DNA of 32,633 nucleotides from a bacterium TMED217 (GCA_002169695.1 NHJO01000004.1:1-32633), one strand, 5' to 3'; shown: positions 9,401 through 17,201, counted from the first letter of the stretch. Program-made: numbers and translations. The notes: generated from the letters alone by a model not told the origin.

Positions 9401-11263
9401 TTTTTGTTTATTTGACTCTGGACCTTCTAAATCATATAAATCCCATGCTCTTACATGATATTCATAAAACTTACCAGGTGCAACATTATCGATATATTTA
9501 GTCTCTTTAATTTTTTCCGCCACAGGTTTATTATTTTTATAAACGGTATACGATTCTGCATGTGGTAATGATTTCCATTTAACGAGGACTCTTTGTACTC
9601 CTCTTTTAGCTGATAATTGTGATCTTAATCCATCAGTAGATAGGTTAATCTTTGTACTCTCATCTTTATTTTTGACTGTCAGATTAACTCCTCCATTACC
9701 AGCATATTCCCCATTATTACCATGACCATTACCAAATACTTTTATACTATACTTGCCAGAAATAATTCTATTTTCAAACGTGAATTTTCCATTGGAGCCA
9801 GCTGTGTACTCTTCCCAAAGAACATTATCAGCAGTATATAAAAACACTTTCGCTTCTTCTATTTTTTGTTGTCCTTTTTCATTTATAAGCTGACCATTAA
9901 TTTTATAAATCTTTGGAGTGCTCTCTTTCACAGGCTCTGACAATGGTCCCTCTAGTCCATCATCAGACAAAGAAGAAATCTCATATGTATACTCAGTTCC
10001 AAAATCTAAATCCTTATCAATATATGTTGTCTTCTTTGAATTAGTAAGTGACTTACCATCTCTATAGATATTATATGAACCAGGGCCATCTATAGCATCC
10101 CAAACAATTGTAATGGTATTCATGTCATCAGAATATTCCTTGCCAAGAGTCAATGTAATCTTTTCAGGCGGAGGATATTGCGCTTTATCACATGCAGGTA
10201 CAGATTGAGGACCCTCTGTACCATATTTATCCACAGCAGAAACAGTAAAACAATTTTCAGAACCTGGATCTGTCTTAGCCGTATACTTTATCGCTTTTGT
10301 AGAATCAATTAATGTCCCGTTCTGATAAATTTTATACTTAACTGCTAAATCATGTTTTGTCCACTCTAAATCAACAATACTCTCACCAGCTTCAGCTTTT
10401 ATTTTCTTAATTTTTTTAACTTCTTTATGCGTAGTAACCGACTTGGAACTAGATTTTGGTCCTTCTTCTTGATGATGATCAATCGTCACAACCATATACG
10501 AATAGTCTTCATTATATTTTAACTTATAATCTGAATATTCTTGATCAGTAGTTGTATTGATAAGGTCATCATCACGATAAACATTATAGCTACTTGCATT
10601 TTCAACCTTATCCCAAGTCAATGTAATAGCATTCTTCTTAGCTTTTCCATTTATTTTTGCAGGAGACTTTAATAAAGCTTTACCATATTCAGTTAAAGAC
10701 CTTGTTCCTTTCTCACCATTATTATCAGTTATCGTGATATTATAAGCATAAGATTTTCCGCCTGAGACTTTATCATTGTAAGTTGTTTTGGATGTTTTAG
10801 TAAGCTCTGTATTATCTCGGAAAATAATATATTCTGCCGCATTTTTTATCGGCTCCCACTTTAAAACGACTGTGCCAACTTCTGAATCAACAGTAAGCTG
10901 AGGCTGTTTGTCATCTTGGCTTGTAATAACCTCAAGCTTTGATACAGATGCAGATCTAAGATCAATTTCTTTTGTAGCAGAGTTCCCGCCTGCACCATAA
11001 ATATTGAGAGTGTATTTATCAGGCTTTATTTTTTTAAATTTAAATTTACCATTGCCTTTTGTTCTCTCTGTCTTTACAAGCTGATGTTTTTTAGAATACA
11101 ATGTGAGTCTAGCACCTGAAACTTTCTTACCACTCTCATCTTTAATAACACCAGATATATCATATGTCTGTCCTGTTATAATGTTAAAAACAGCCAACAT
11201 TATAACTATAGTTTTAGAAAAAGTAACTTTTGAGCGTAAGAAGCCCTTTACATCATTAGACAT
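6425..11263 (-). CDS. Giant secreted FN3 protein with a degenerate caspase-like domain
   Basis: 1612 residues starting at an ATG. A hydrophobic export segment is at 17-30. Order of domains: regulatory-like fold (~34-112), four FN3 repeats (~119-450), a second regulatory-like fold (~452-545), six more FN3 repeats (~548-1050), two CARDB-like domains (~1054-1170 and 1172-1285) and a caspase-like domain (~1320-1608). The FN3 repeats share a 'YKVYRDGVLL'-type strand and an 'AxDxYGTEGP'-type hairpin. In the caspase domain the His position is Glu1418 (YYSGEG, codon 7010-7012) and the Cys position is Asp1470 (MDVD, codon 6854-6856), so it should be catalytically dead. A 15-lysine tract (1491-1505) sits between the two halves of the caspase domain. 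The protein is paralogous to the gene downstream and probably co-transcribed with it. Its function is unknown; a surface or periplasmic location is inferred. Confidence 0.87.
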   Translation of the reverse strand: MSNDVKGFLRSKVTFSKTIVIMLAVFNIITGQTYDISGVIKDESGKKVSGARLTLYSKKHQLVKTERTKGNGKFKFKKIKPDKYTLNIYGAGGNSATKEIDLRSASVSKLEVITSQDDKQPQLTVDSEVGTVVLKWEPIKNAAEYIIFRDNTELTKTSKTTYNDKVSGGKSYAYNITITDNNGEKGTRSLTEYGKALLKSPAKINGKAKKNAITLTWDKVENASSYNVYRDDDLINTTTDQEYSDYKLKYNEDYSYMVVTIDHHQEEGPKSSSKSVTTHKEVKKIKKIKAEAGESIVDLEWTKHDLAVKYKIYQNGTLIDSTKAIKYTAKTDPGSENCFTVSAVDKYGTEGPQSVPACDKAQYPPPEKITLTLGKEYSDDMNTITIVWDAIDGPGSYNIYRDGKSLTNSKKTTYIDKDLDFGTEYTYEISSLSDDGLEGPLSEPVKESTPKIYKINGQLINEKGQQKIEEAKVFLYTADNVLWEEYTAGSNGKFTFENRIISGKYSIKVFGNGHGNNGEYAGNGGVNLTVKNKDESTKINLSTDGLRSQLSAKRGVQRVLVKWKSLPHAESYTVYKNNKPVAEKIKETKYIDNVAPGKFYEYHVRAWDLYDLEGPESNKQKQKSSYQYPTLKPSIKMGALKTEGSGRIVTLEWISIPNVEKYALYRDSVLISKQEELTYIDSLEWGKKYKYNINSIDPDNDEGAMSEDVIVNTHPEVLIPELIAQGNVNAVDLSWTDLSPIATFYKVFRNGSYLGDFDKPSFSDNVAPGKEYCYSVSAADQYGTEGEQSTTECGKGQFAPPSNFVAEVMRNTVSFTWKSVEGVSGYHLYLDGELILTTQDLFYIDKDLIYDKDFKYEIASFDQDGDDGPLVPLNRRTHEEVTSPVMSGAADLKQITLTWNQLPLRIDHVYKVYRDGVLLADLTDTFYVDIVDPGQFYCYKITAKDAYGTEGPSSNEECYKVLVNYPKGLTLTGDVKRVIFRWKQMLGAVQYKIYTHNKDNGETQFMTKTTSNYYIHKGLEFDTEYCYKMSSVDADGDEGPLSPVMCGWVLPPPHLTLVEKFFVEQSDNQILDGKEKGLIVVKIVNDGRSPARELKPWLESLDFSNTPSLVIDTIATIPVLGVGDSITINFPVYAKLKIETGERKFNIRIDEYAGMDLAPEKVVFPTLAVVPPNLVISDFAIDNEFGHHYIPKNETTTLTVRFQNLSIGKTDTAVLAFRRGEGFTNDAGEIKTFGLVPGGAWFDYSFEVLAKEDRFTVYFDTYDYFDVRKTIPIHLETLKHYKGKTDLEAIDASVSDFKPPGQLPEYHRLLSDLPDVNVSRDMIGVVIGNKQFWTEKIPGNQSSEEDVKIVREYYNKLFGIKNHQMIPSQFWLFDEGITINNFNEIFNPNLGFIKDKIESVTQYSKIDTIDLMLYYSGEGTTIAGDKCIIPYDADKNKIHSFFKIKDLYSMLQDIEKIDNIGDIFVFMDVDFNNSGFTQNLKPPKPVVVEDKKKKKKKKKKKKKKKEKVVEKVVVPVFPKELIPPKGITTFYAANTTEKSYDHPDANNGIFTYYMLKGLRGDADNGDKVITVEELHNYIRKNVHDTTKSLYSSLPQTPQLFTEKPDRVLLRLP
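6749..6793 (-). repeat. In-frame 9-bp tandem repeat encoding poly-lysine
   Basis: About five copies of a 9-bp unit (plus strand CTTTTTCTT, with edge variation) encode Lys1491-Lys1505 of the giant FN3/pseudo-caspase protein. Because the unit is a multiple of three, gain or loss of copies would change tract length without shifting the frame. Confidence 0.85.
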
Positions 11264-11330
11264 TTTTTATTCAATACTTTTTTATATTATTATTCCAACT
11301 CGAAGCATTTTACCTCGGATTTTGGACTCC

Positions 11331-11383
11331 GCTTTTTTAACTCATTTGCAACGATTAATACGTTGCTTGGCAAGTTAAAAAGC
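11331..11383. repeat. Imperfect inverted repeat upstream of the giant FN3 gene
   Basis: Inner arms GCAACG (11348-11353) and CGTTGC (11361-11366) pair perfectly around a 7-nt loop. Outer arms GCTTTTTTAACT (11331-11342) and AGTTAAAAAGC (11373-11383) pair with one bulge. No U-tract follows on either strand, so it is not a standard intrinsic terminator. It lies between the DUF3228 stop and the giant gene's start and could form a structured 5' leader. The rest of the 169-bp gap (11264-11432) is AT-rich with nothing else recognised. Confidence 0.55.
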
Positions 11384-11432
11384 TAATTAATTAAATACAA
11401 GGTTTTCAGGATATATATATTTCTTTATATTT

Positions 11433-11999
11433 TTAAATATTTGAGGGTTCTATAGCAGCATATTTTTGCCAAAATTGAACTGAATCAGCCCATTCTTCAG
11501 ATGTATAAGATGCTTGAGTGCCACCATTCAGATTTAATTGATTCCTCATCATGGTAATAGGGCCAATTGGCATTTTATCTACTCCCTCAGGAAGAGCGTT
11601 AATACTAATTAATTCCCACTCTGCGTTTGTTGTATTCTCATTATTCTCAGCTAAGACATCATGCCGATATAATATTAATTGCACAGAACCTGCTGTCAAT
11701 GGAGTCCCATTTAATGCTCGTACTTGTATATATGGATCTTCACCGACCCTTCGTATTACTTGTTTTGCTATTAATTTGATATCACTTGTTATTTTAACAT
11801 AAGGGCAAAATACTTTTTCAACGTAATCTTGATCAAGATTGACAATCCGAACCCCATCTCTATAACCATTAATAAAATCATTCCTATTCATTTTTTGTTC
11901 AGCATGTTTCGCAAAAAAATCAAATGATAAACTCTTAGAATATGTCTTCCCTGAATCCTGGGTTTGCCTTCTAACGAAATTATTTACTGCAACTTTCAT
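11433..11999 (-). CDS. DUF3228 family protein
   Basis: 188 residues, close to the ~190 usual for DUF3228. Recognisable family features are an N-terminal 'VNNFVRRQ', a central 'YRDGVRIV', the block 'VQLILYRHDVLAEN' followed by 'EWELISINALPEG', and the near C-terminal 'PITMMRNQLNLNGGT' and 'YTSEEWADSVQFWQKYA'. There is no signal peptide or membrane segment, so it should be cytoplasmic. The biochemical function of the family is not known to me. The gene starts with ATG and is divergent from the DUF92 fusion gene, with a 70-bp intergenic region. It is upstream of the giant FN3 gene on the same strand, but the 169-bp gap with a large inverted repeat argues for separate transcription. Confidence 0.88.
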   Translation of the reverse strand: MKVAVNNFVRRQTQDSGKTYSKSLSFDFFAKHAEQKMNRNDFINGYRDGVRIVNLDQDYVEKVFCPYVKITSDIKLIAKQVIRRVGEDPYIQVRALNGTPLTAGSVQLILYRHDVLAENNENTTNAEWELISINALPEGVDKMPIGPITMMRNQLNLNGGTQASYTSEEWADSVQFWQKYAAIEPSNI

Positions 12000-12069
12000 A
12001 TGTTAAATATATATAATAAATGTAATAATCTTGCAGTAAGGATATAAAATCAAATAATTTGCAGCAACC
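12000..12069. promoter_or_regulatory. Divergent intergenic region, likely promoters
   Basis: This 70-bp AT-rich gap separates the divergent DUF3228 and DUF92-fusion starts, so promoters for both should lie here. A TATAAT hexamer is present on the plus strand at 12012-12017. I see no convincing -35 partner, and the minus-strand promoter cannot be assigned by eye. Confidence 0.4.
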
Positions 12070-13530
12070 ATGGCTAATATTTTTTTTGAATTGATTAAAA
12101 ATGATTGGTATTTATTTACATTATTTTTTGTTTTAATACTGTTTTTAATCCTTTTAAGTGAAATAGCTCTGAAGAAAAATATTTGGTCAAATCATATTAA
12201 TAGAAAAATAATTCATATTACTATAGGAATAGCGGTGTCTATTACTCCTTTTTTATTTTCTATTAACCTATACCCTACTTTCTTGGCATCATTTTTTTTT
12301 ATAATTAATATAATTAGCTTAAAAAATAATAAGCTTAATAGTTTTCATTTAATTGAAAGAGAGTCTTATGGAACGATTTTTTTCCCTTTATCATATATAT
12401 TGATATCAGGGTTTTTCTGGGACTATCCTTATTATATTACAGCGTCTTTTCTAATTTTAGCAATAGCGGACCCTATCGCATCTGCTATTGGTAGTAGTAA
12501 GAATAAAAATATACATTACAATATACTAGGCGATAAAAAATCATTAAATGGCTCTATCGCTATGTTCATTTGCACCATAATAATCTTATCAATATTTTCT
12601 AAAGAAATTTTTCATGAAATGAATATTAGTTACCAAATAATAGCAATTCTATATACGGGAATAGCTATTACAATCTCAGAAGGATTAAGCTATAAAGGTT
12701 CTGATAATTTAAGTATCCCTATAATGGCTTTTCTTTTTATTGAATTATTTAATTTTTTAAACAGAATTGATTTTATCATTATATTTCTTTTTTTTACTAT
12801 ATTGATAATTCTTTTACTATATCTTTTTTATTTAAAAAAACATCTTTCAATTAGTGGGTTTATTGGATCAAGTATAATGGGTATTTTATTATTTGGCTTT
12901 GGCGGAAACATTTTTATTTATCCAATCGTAATATTTTTTATTACTTCTACGATGTTATCATTCATTAAAAAAGATGATCAAAAAACCCAAAGAATTAATA
13001 GGACCATTAACCAAGTATATGCTAATGGTGGAGTAGCATTATTTATTTGCCTACTAAATTATTTTTATAATCACAACCTTATTTACCCATGTTTTTTGGC
13101 ATCCATAGCCGCTGCTAACTCAGATACATGGGGCACAGAAATAGGTAAATTCTCAAATAAAAAGCCAATAGATATTATATCAGGATTTAAATTAAAAAAT
13201 GGTGTTTCTGGTGGTATTACTATGAATGGCACCATTGGTTCATTTTTTGGAGCAGCCTTAATTGGATTTATAGGGTTTTATTTTTCAATAGATATAAAAA
13301 TAGTATTATTAATTATTATTTCTGGTTTTTTATCATCCATATTTGATTCAATTTTAGGAAGTTCAATTCAGGGTAGATATATTTCACCAGATGGCTCTAT
13401 TATTACTGAAAAAAACATAGAGTCTTTCTATTTATATACTGGCTCAAAAAAAATCAACAATGATATTGTAAACCTCTACTGCACTATCTCAGGTCCTTTG
13501 ATTTTTTTAAGTTTATATTTTATTGTATAA
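12070..13530 (+). CDS. Fused phytol/dolichol-kinase-like and DUF92 (VTE6-like) membrane protein
   Basis: 486 residues, almost entirely transmembrane helices. The N-terminal half (~1-230) has SEC59/DGK1/VTE5-type features: 'NRKIIHI' at 44-50, 'SYGTIFFPLSYI' at 99-110, 'AIADPIASAIG' at 131-141, 'GDKKSLNGS' at 154-162 and 'KGSDNLSIPI' at 209-218. The C-terminal half (~258-485) is DUF92: 'NRTINQVYANGG' at 310-321, 'AANSDTWGTEIG' at 348-359, 'GVSGGITMNGTIG' at 378-390 and 'DSILGSSIQ' at 426-434. In plants and cyanobacteria VTE5 phosphorylates phytol and the DUF92 protein VTE6 phosphorylates phytyl-phosphate. A fusion would therefore convert a prenol to its diphosphate in one protein, but the substrate here is inference. 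The ATG start is followed directly by a hydrophobic helix, and no clear Shine-Dalgarno site precedes it. A bidirectional terminator follows 3 bp after the stop. Confidence 0.88.
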   Translation: MANIFFELIKNDWYLFTLFFVLILFLILLSEIALKKNIWSNHINRKIIHITIGIAVSITPFLFSINLYPTFLASFFFIINIISLKNNKLNSFHLIERESYGTIFFPLSYILISGFFWDYPYYITASFLILAIADPIASAIGSSKNKNIHYNILGDKKSLNGSIAMFICTIIILSIFSKEIFHEMNISYQIIAILYTGIAITISEGLSYKGSDNLSIPIMAFLFIELFNFLNRIDFIIIFLFFTILIILLLYLFYLKKHLSISGFIGSSIMGILLFGFGGNIFIYPIVIFFITSTMLSFIKKDDQKTQRINRTINQVYANGGVALFICLLNYFYNHNLIYPCFLASIAAANSDTWGTEIGKFSNKKPIDIISGFKLKNGVSGGITMNGTIGSFFGAALIGFIGFYFSIDIKIVLLIIISGFLSSIFDSILGSSIQGRYISPDGSIITEKNIESFYLYTGSKKINNDIVNLYCTISGPLIFLSLYFIV

Positions 13531-13533
13531 AAA

Positions 13534-13559
13534 AAAAGAACCTCTAAAGAGGTTCTTTT
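13534..13559. terminator. Bidirectional intrinsic terminator
   Basis: Arms GAACCTCT (13538-13545) and AGAGGTTC (13548-13555) are perfectly complementary around a very tight loop. They are flanked by an A-run on the left and a T-run on the right, which gives a U-tract for transcripts from either side. It lies between the convergent DUF92-fusion and DUF350 genes and is the clearest terminator in the window. Confidence 0.9.
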
Positions 13560-13588
13560 CATAATCTTCTAATAAAGTTATTTTTATT

Positions 13589-13822
13589 TTAAATAACTTT
13601 ATATACAAGCAAACCAACCATTACAATAAGGGAAATAAATATTAAAGAAACACCCATGTTCCCTTTTTTTATTTCTTCCCATTCATCAATATCAGTTGAT
13701 AGCCAATCAAATACTTTCAGTGCTATTCCCACACCAAAAGCAAATCCTACCGCAGCAGTCACAGACCAACCTACTGCCCTTAAATATTGTAATAATGTTT
13801 CTTCTAAACCTAAGCCAAGCAT
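13589..13822 (-). CDS. Small DUF350 family membrane protein
   Basis: 77 residues with two hydrophobic helices (~16-37 and ~57-76). Between them is the DUF350-type motif 'ALKVFDWLSTDIDEWEEIKKGNMGVSL', compressed here as 'DxLxxxIDEWEEIKKGN' at about 39-55. Many DUF350 proteins hold two or more copies of this unit; this one holds one. It is an inner-membrane protein of unknown biochemical function. It has a strong Shine-Dalgarno site (AAGGAGGG) overlapping the stop of the upstream secreted-protein gene, which points to a coupled two-gene unit. It ends about 30 bp before the bidirectional terminator, so it closes the long minus-strand run. Confidence 0.85.
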   Translation of the reverse strand: MLGLGLEETLLQYLRAVGWSVTAAVGFAFGVGIALKVFDWLSTDIDEWEEIKKGNMGVSLIFISLIVMVGLLVYKVI

Positions 13823-13825
13823 ATT

Positions 13826-13833
13826 CCCTCCTT
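13826..13833 (-). promoter_or_regulatory. Strong Shine-Dalgarno site for the DUF350 gene
   Basis: AAGGAGGG overlaps the TAA stop of the upstream gene and ends 3 nt before the DUF350 ATG. It is among the best matches to the canonical ribosome binding site in the window. Confidence 0.8.
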
Positions 13834-14266
13834 ATGATGTTTGTAAATCAATTTTTTGCATAAACTCTGATGAATCTAGTGTCCCAGCTGCAAGATCAAT
13901 TGCAATATCAGATGAACACGTTGCCTCAAAAACCATAGTTTCGCCTTTTGATGCAGGGACATTCACCCTAACTGTTATTTCTTTTGGGACATAAGCATTT
14001 GATAATCCAAGGTTGTTTTGATGGGTGACAGCCTGACCGGCAGACGCAAAACCAACAAGCATAACCATTTCAAAATTATTTCTATTACTTTCTAAGGTAA
14101 GTGAAAATAAGTCGCTATCAAAATCCATAGATGAAGCATCTACTGTAACTCTATAGGACGAACATACTGTCTTTATTTTCTTTTTAAATGCGTAATTTGC
14201 AAATGTATAATTAAATGCCAATATTGAGAGGCAACAAACGAGTGCTATATGTCTTTTGTTTATCAA
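13832..14266 (-). CDS. Small secreted protein of unknown function
   Basis: 144 residues beginning at TTG, the only reasonable start before the signal peptide, with AAGGA 7 nt upstream. Residues 1-23 form a signal peptide (basic start, hydrophobic 'IALVCCLSILAF', probable cut after 'TFA'). The mature protein has two cysteines (35 and 117) that could form a disulfide. Alternating hydrophobic residues ('SLTLES', 'EITVRVNVPASKGETMVFEATC') suggest a beta-sandwich. I do not recognise the family. The gene is 9 bp upstream of the DUF350 gene and 58 bp downstream of hutI. The tight coupling suggests a functional partnership with the DUF350 protein, which is inference. Confidence 0.75.
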   Translation of the reverse strand: MINKRHIALVCCLSILAFNYTFANYAFKKKIKTVCSSYRVTVDASSMDFDSDLFSLTLESNRNNFEMVMLVGFASAGQAVTHQNNLGLSNAYVPKEITVRVNVPASKGETMVFEATCSSDIAIDLAAGTLDSSEFMQKIDLQTS

Positions 14267-14324
14267 AATATTTTCCTTAAATCAATACCTAGATTTTAAT
14301 CTGTAGATTCATTTTAACAAAAGA

Positions 14325-15533
14325 TTAAAAAATAATATTTCCAGATTTAATTACTGAGCTTATAGGATTTGTAGAGAATTTATATGGTATCTGAATTGGA
14401 TCATTTATATCCCAAACAATAATATCTGCATTTTTACCTACTTCAATTGATCCGCATTGCTCACTAATGTCCAATACTTGCGCTGGAACGTAAGTACTTG
14501 AACAAATTGCATCTAGTATATCCATATTCATGTAAATTGATGAGAGAGCAATAATAAAAACCATAGATTGAATATTACAACTCCCTGGATTATAATCTGT
14601 AGCAATAGCTATTTCTATACCTGATTCTTTTAATTTACTGTATGGAGCATAATTAGAATGCCCTAAAAAAAAGGTAGTACCAGGCAATAACACTGCCTTC
14701 ACATTAGAAGCCACCATGTGGTGAATATCATCATTGTTAATATTCATCAAATGATCAGCTGAAACACAGTTTATTCTACTCGCCATTTTTGAGCCACCTA
14801 AATTGTTGAATTCATCTGCATGAATTCTTGGTATTAATCCAAACTCTAATCCTTTTGTTAATATTCGTTCAGATTGTTCTACATTAAAATATCCTTGTTC
14901 ACAAAACACATCATTAAACACCGCAATTCCCTGTTTTGAAACATTGGGAATAATAACATCACACAATAAATCAACATAACCTTCAGGGTCATTTTTATAT
15001 TCTGGAGGTATTGCATGAGCTCCCATAAATGTTGGAATAATATCAATATTATGATTAGAGTCTACTTCATGTAATACTTTAAGTGATTTTAATTCTGACT
15101 CTAAATTTAAACCATATCCACTCTTTGCCTCAACTGTTGTCGTACCAAGTCTAAGAAAATCATCCATTCTAAGACTTACTCTATTTATTAATTCATCTTC
15201 AGTCGAATTGCGTACACCATCCACACTATAATTAATGCCTCCTCCTTTATTCGCTATATCCTCATAGGAGGCCCCCTTCGTCCTCATCTCAAACTCATTT
15301 TCTCTTTCATCAATAAAAACAGGATGGGTATGGCAGTCTATAAAACCTGGTGTAACTAATTTATTTTTACAATCAAATACTTTACAAGAATCACTAAGGT
15401 TTTCTCCAATCTCTAAAATCTTACCTTCTGAAATAATTATTTCATTTTGTCCTAATGAGACCATTGACTCAAGATCTGTATTATAAGTAACTATATTACC
15501 TATATTAATTAACTTTAATGAGTCCGTGTTCAT
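14325..15533 (-). CDS. hutI: Imidazolonepropionase
   Basis: The enzyme hydrolyses imidazolone-propionate to N-formimino-glutamate, the third step of histidine degradation. I chose the ATG at 15533 (402 residues, the usual family size) because it overlaps the hutU stop as ATGA, typical of translational coupling; an upstream start at 15566 would add 11 residues lying inside hutU. It is an amidohydrolase fold: metal ligands in '[12 protein letters not shown]' (His68, His70), 'GAHAIP' (His173), 'RIHADEF' (His238) and '[10 protein letters not shown]' (Asp313). It is cytoplasmic and Zn- or Fe-dependent. Its partner hutU is immediately upstream; hutH and the final hydrolase gene are not in this window. 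Confidence 0.96.
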   Translation of the reverse strand: MNTDSLKLINIGNIVTYNTDLESMVSLGQNEIIISEGKILEIGENLSDSCKVFDCKNKLVTPGFIDCHTHPVFIDERENEFEMRTKGASYEDIANKGGGINYSVDGVRNSTEDELINRVSLRMDDFLRLGTTTVEAKSGYGLNLESELKSLKVLHEVDSNHNIDIIPTFMGAHAIPPEYKNDPEGYVDLLCDVIIPNVSKQGIAVFNDVFCEQGYFNVEQSERILTKGLEFGLIPRIHADEFNNLGGSKMASRINCVSADHLMNINNDDIHHMVASNVKAVLLPGTTFFLGHSNYAPYSKLKESGIEIAIATDYNPGSCNIQSMVFIIALSSIYMNMDILDAICSSTYVPAQVLDISEQCGSIEVGKNADIIVWDINDPIQIPYKFSTNPISSVIKSGNIIF

Positions 15534-17188
15534 CGACCTTGATTCATTGGTATATCGATATTCCAAGCATCTGCATTTTTAATGGCATCGTCATAACCGG
15601 CATCAGCATGCCTTAGAACACCAGTACCAGGGTCATTTGTTAGAACCCGTGAAATACGATTCTCCATTTCTTTAGTCCCGTCAGCGACGATGACCTGACC
15701 AGCATGAATAGAGTATCCCATACCAACTCCTCCACCATGGTGTATTGATACCCAAGAAGCACCACTAGCAGTATTTAACAGTGCATTTAAAAGAGGCCAA
15801 TCTGCAACTGCATCTGATCCATCCTTCATCGCCTCTGTCTCTCTGTTTGGTGAAGCAACAGAGCCACAATCCAAATGGTCTCTACCAATGACAATTGGCG
15901 CAGACAACTTTCCAGAACCAACCATTTTGTTTAATTCTAAACCAAGCCTTACTCTATCTTTATATCCAAGCCAACATATCCTTGATGGGAGCCCTTGAAA
16001 AGAGACCTTTTTATTAGCCATTTCTATCCAATGGCATAATGCTTTATCTTCAGAAAACATTCTCAACACAAGCTCATCTGTCTTGTATATATCATTCTTA
16101 TCTCCAGATAAAGCTACCCATCTAAATGGTCCCTTACCTTCGCAAAAAAGTGGTCTAATATATTCAGGAACAAAACCTGGTATATCAAATGCCTTATCTA
16201 CTCCAGCCTTTAGAGCTTGAGCACGAATATTATTGCCATAATCAAAAACTATAGAGCCTTTTTTTTGTAATTCTAACATACCTTGCACATGCTTTCCCAT
16301 TGATCTAATAGATTCATTTATATATTTAGCTTTATCTTTAGACCTTAAATTTTCTGCCTCAGACAAGGAAAAATTATTTGGTACATATCCTACTAATTCA
16401 TCATGAGCAGAAGTTTGATCTGTTACAATGTCAGGTATAATACTGTTTTTAGCGAATTTTGGGATAATATCAGCTGCATTACCCAACAATCCAATACTTA
16501 GTGGTATTTTATCTTTTATAGCTGTTTTAGCCCAAGAAATAGCTTCTGCTAAATCACCAGTTGATCTGTCCAAATAATCTGTTTCGATTCTACGTTTTAT
16601 CCTAGTCTCATCTATCTCTATGCATATTGCAACTCCTCCAGCCATTGTTACAGATAATGGCTGAGCACCACCCATACCACCTAGGCCAGATGTCAATACA
16701 AGTTTGCCTTTTAAATTATCCACTCCCCAATGCTTCTTCGCAGCTGCTATAAATGTTTCATACGTTCCTTGAAGAATGCCTTGTGTACCGATATATATCC
16801 AACTACCGGCAGTCATTTGTCCATACATCATTAGACCTTTAGCCTCTAGTTCATTAAAGTGCTCCCAATTTGCCCAATTAGGAACAAGATTAGAATTAGC
16901 GATTAGAACTCTTGGCGAATATTCATGGGTCTTTAAAACTCCAACAGGCTTACCAGACTGAATTAGCAAAGTTTCATCTGAGGATAATCTTTTCAAGGTT
17001 TTTAATATTAAATCAAAACAATCCCAATTTCTAGCAGCTTTACCCTTTCCACCATATACTATTAATTCATCAGGGTTCTCAGCAACATTTTGATCAAGAT
17101 TATGTTGAATCATTCGATATGCTGCTTCTATTTGCCAATTTTTACAATTTAATTTTTTACCAGTAGGTATAGTGATTTTTCTTTTCAT
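15530..17188 (-). CDS. hutU: Urocanate hydratase
   Basis: 552 residues, the standard length. It converts urocanate to imidazolone-propionate using tightly bound NAD+ as electrophile. The NAD-binding loop [10 protein letters not shown] is at 168-177. The urocanase signature is at 397-406 as '[10 protein letters not shown]', with the conserved active-site Cys405; the residue before Arg is Ser where Ala or Gly is usual, a mild change. The C-terminal block '[17 protein letters not shown]' and '[15 protein letters not shown]' is intact. It starts with ATG 13 bp after the GHL10-family gene on the same strand and overlaps hutI by 4 bp, so hutU-hutI form one unit. No dedicated promoter or hut regulator is visible in the 13-bp gap. 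Confidence 0.98.
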   Translation of the reverse strand: MKRKITIPTGKKLNCKNWQIEAAYRMIQHNLDQNVAENPDELIVYGGKGKAARNWDCFDLILKTLKRLSSDETLLIQSGKPVGVLKTHEYSPRVLIANSNLVPNWANWEHFNELEAKGLMMYGQMTAGSWIYIGTQGILQGTYETFIAAAKKHWGVDNLKGKLVLTSGLGGMGGAQPLSVTMAGGVAICIEIDETRIKRRIETDYLDRSTGDLAEAISWAKTAIKDKIPLSIGLLGNAADIIPKFAKNSIIPDIVTDQTSAHDELVGYVPNNFSLSEAENLRSKDKAKYINESIRSMGKHVQGMLELQKKGSIVFDYGNNIRAQALKAGVDKAFDIPGFVPEYIRPLFCEGKGPFRWVALSGDKNDIYKTDELVLRMFSEDKALCHWIEMANKKVSFQGLPSRICWLGYKDRVRLGLELNKMVGSGKLSAPIVIGRDHLDCGSVASPNRETEAMKDGSDAVADWPLLNALLNTASGASWVSIHHGGGVGMGYSIHAGQVIVADGTKEMENRISRVLTNDPGTGVLRHADAGYDDAIKNADAWNIDIPMNQGR

Positions 17189-17201
17189 AGTTTTATTTTA
17201 T

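Noticed and set aside
11316-11331. tRNA-Gln-like anticodon stem (CGGATTTTGGACTCCG)
   Set aside because: The loop length is wrong and no acceptor, D or T arm can be found around it.
14267-14324. Terminator after hutI
   Set aside because: Only a short AT-rich AGATT/AATCT stem is present, with no proper U-tract.
15534-15566. Upstream start of hutI adding 11 residues
   Set aside because: It lies inside the hutU coding end; the ATGA overlap at 15533 gives the normal family length.
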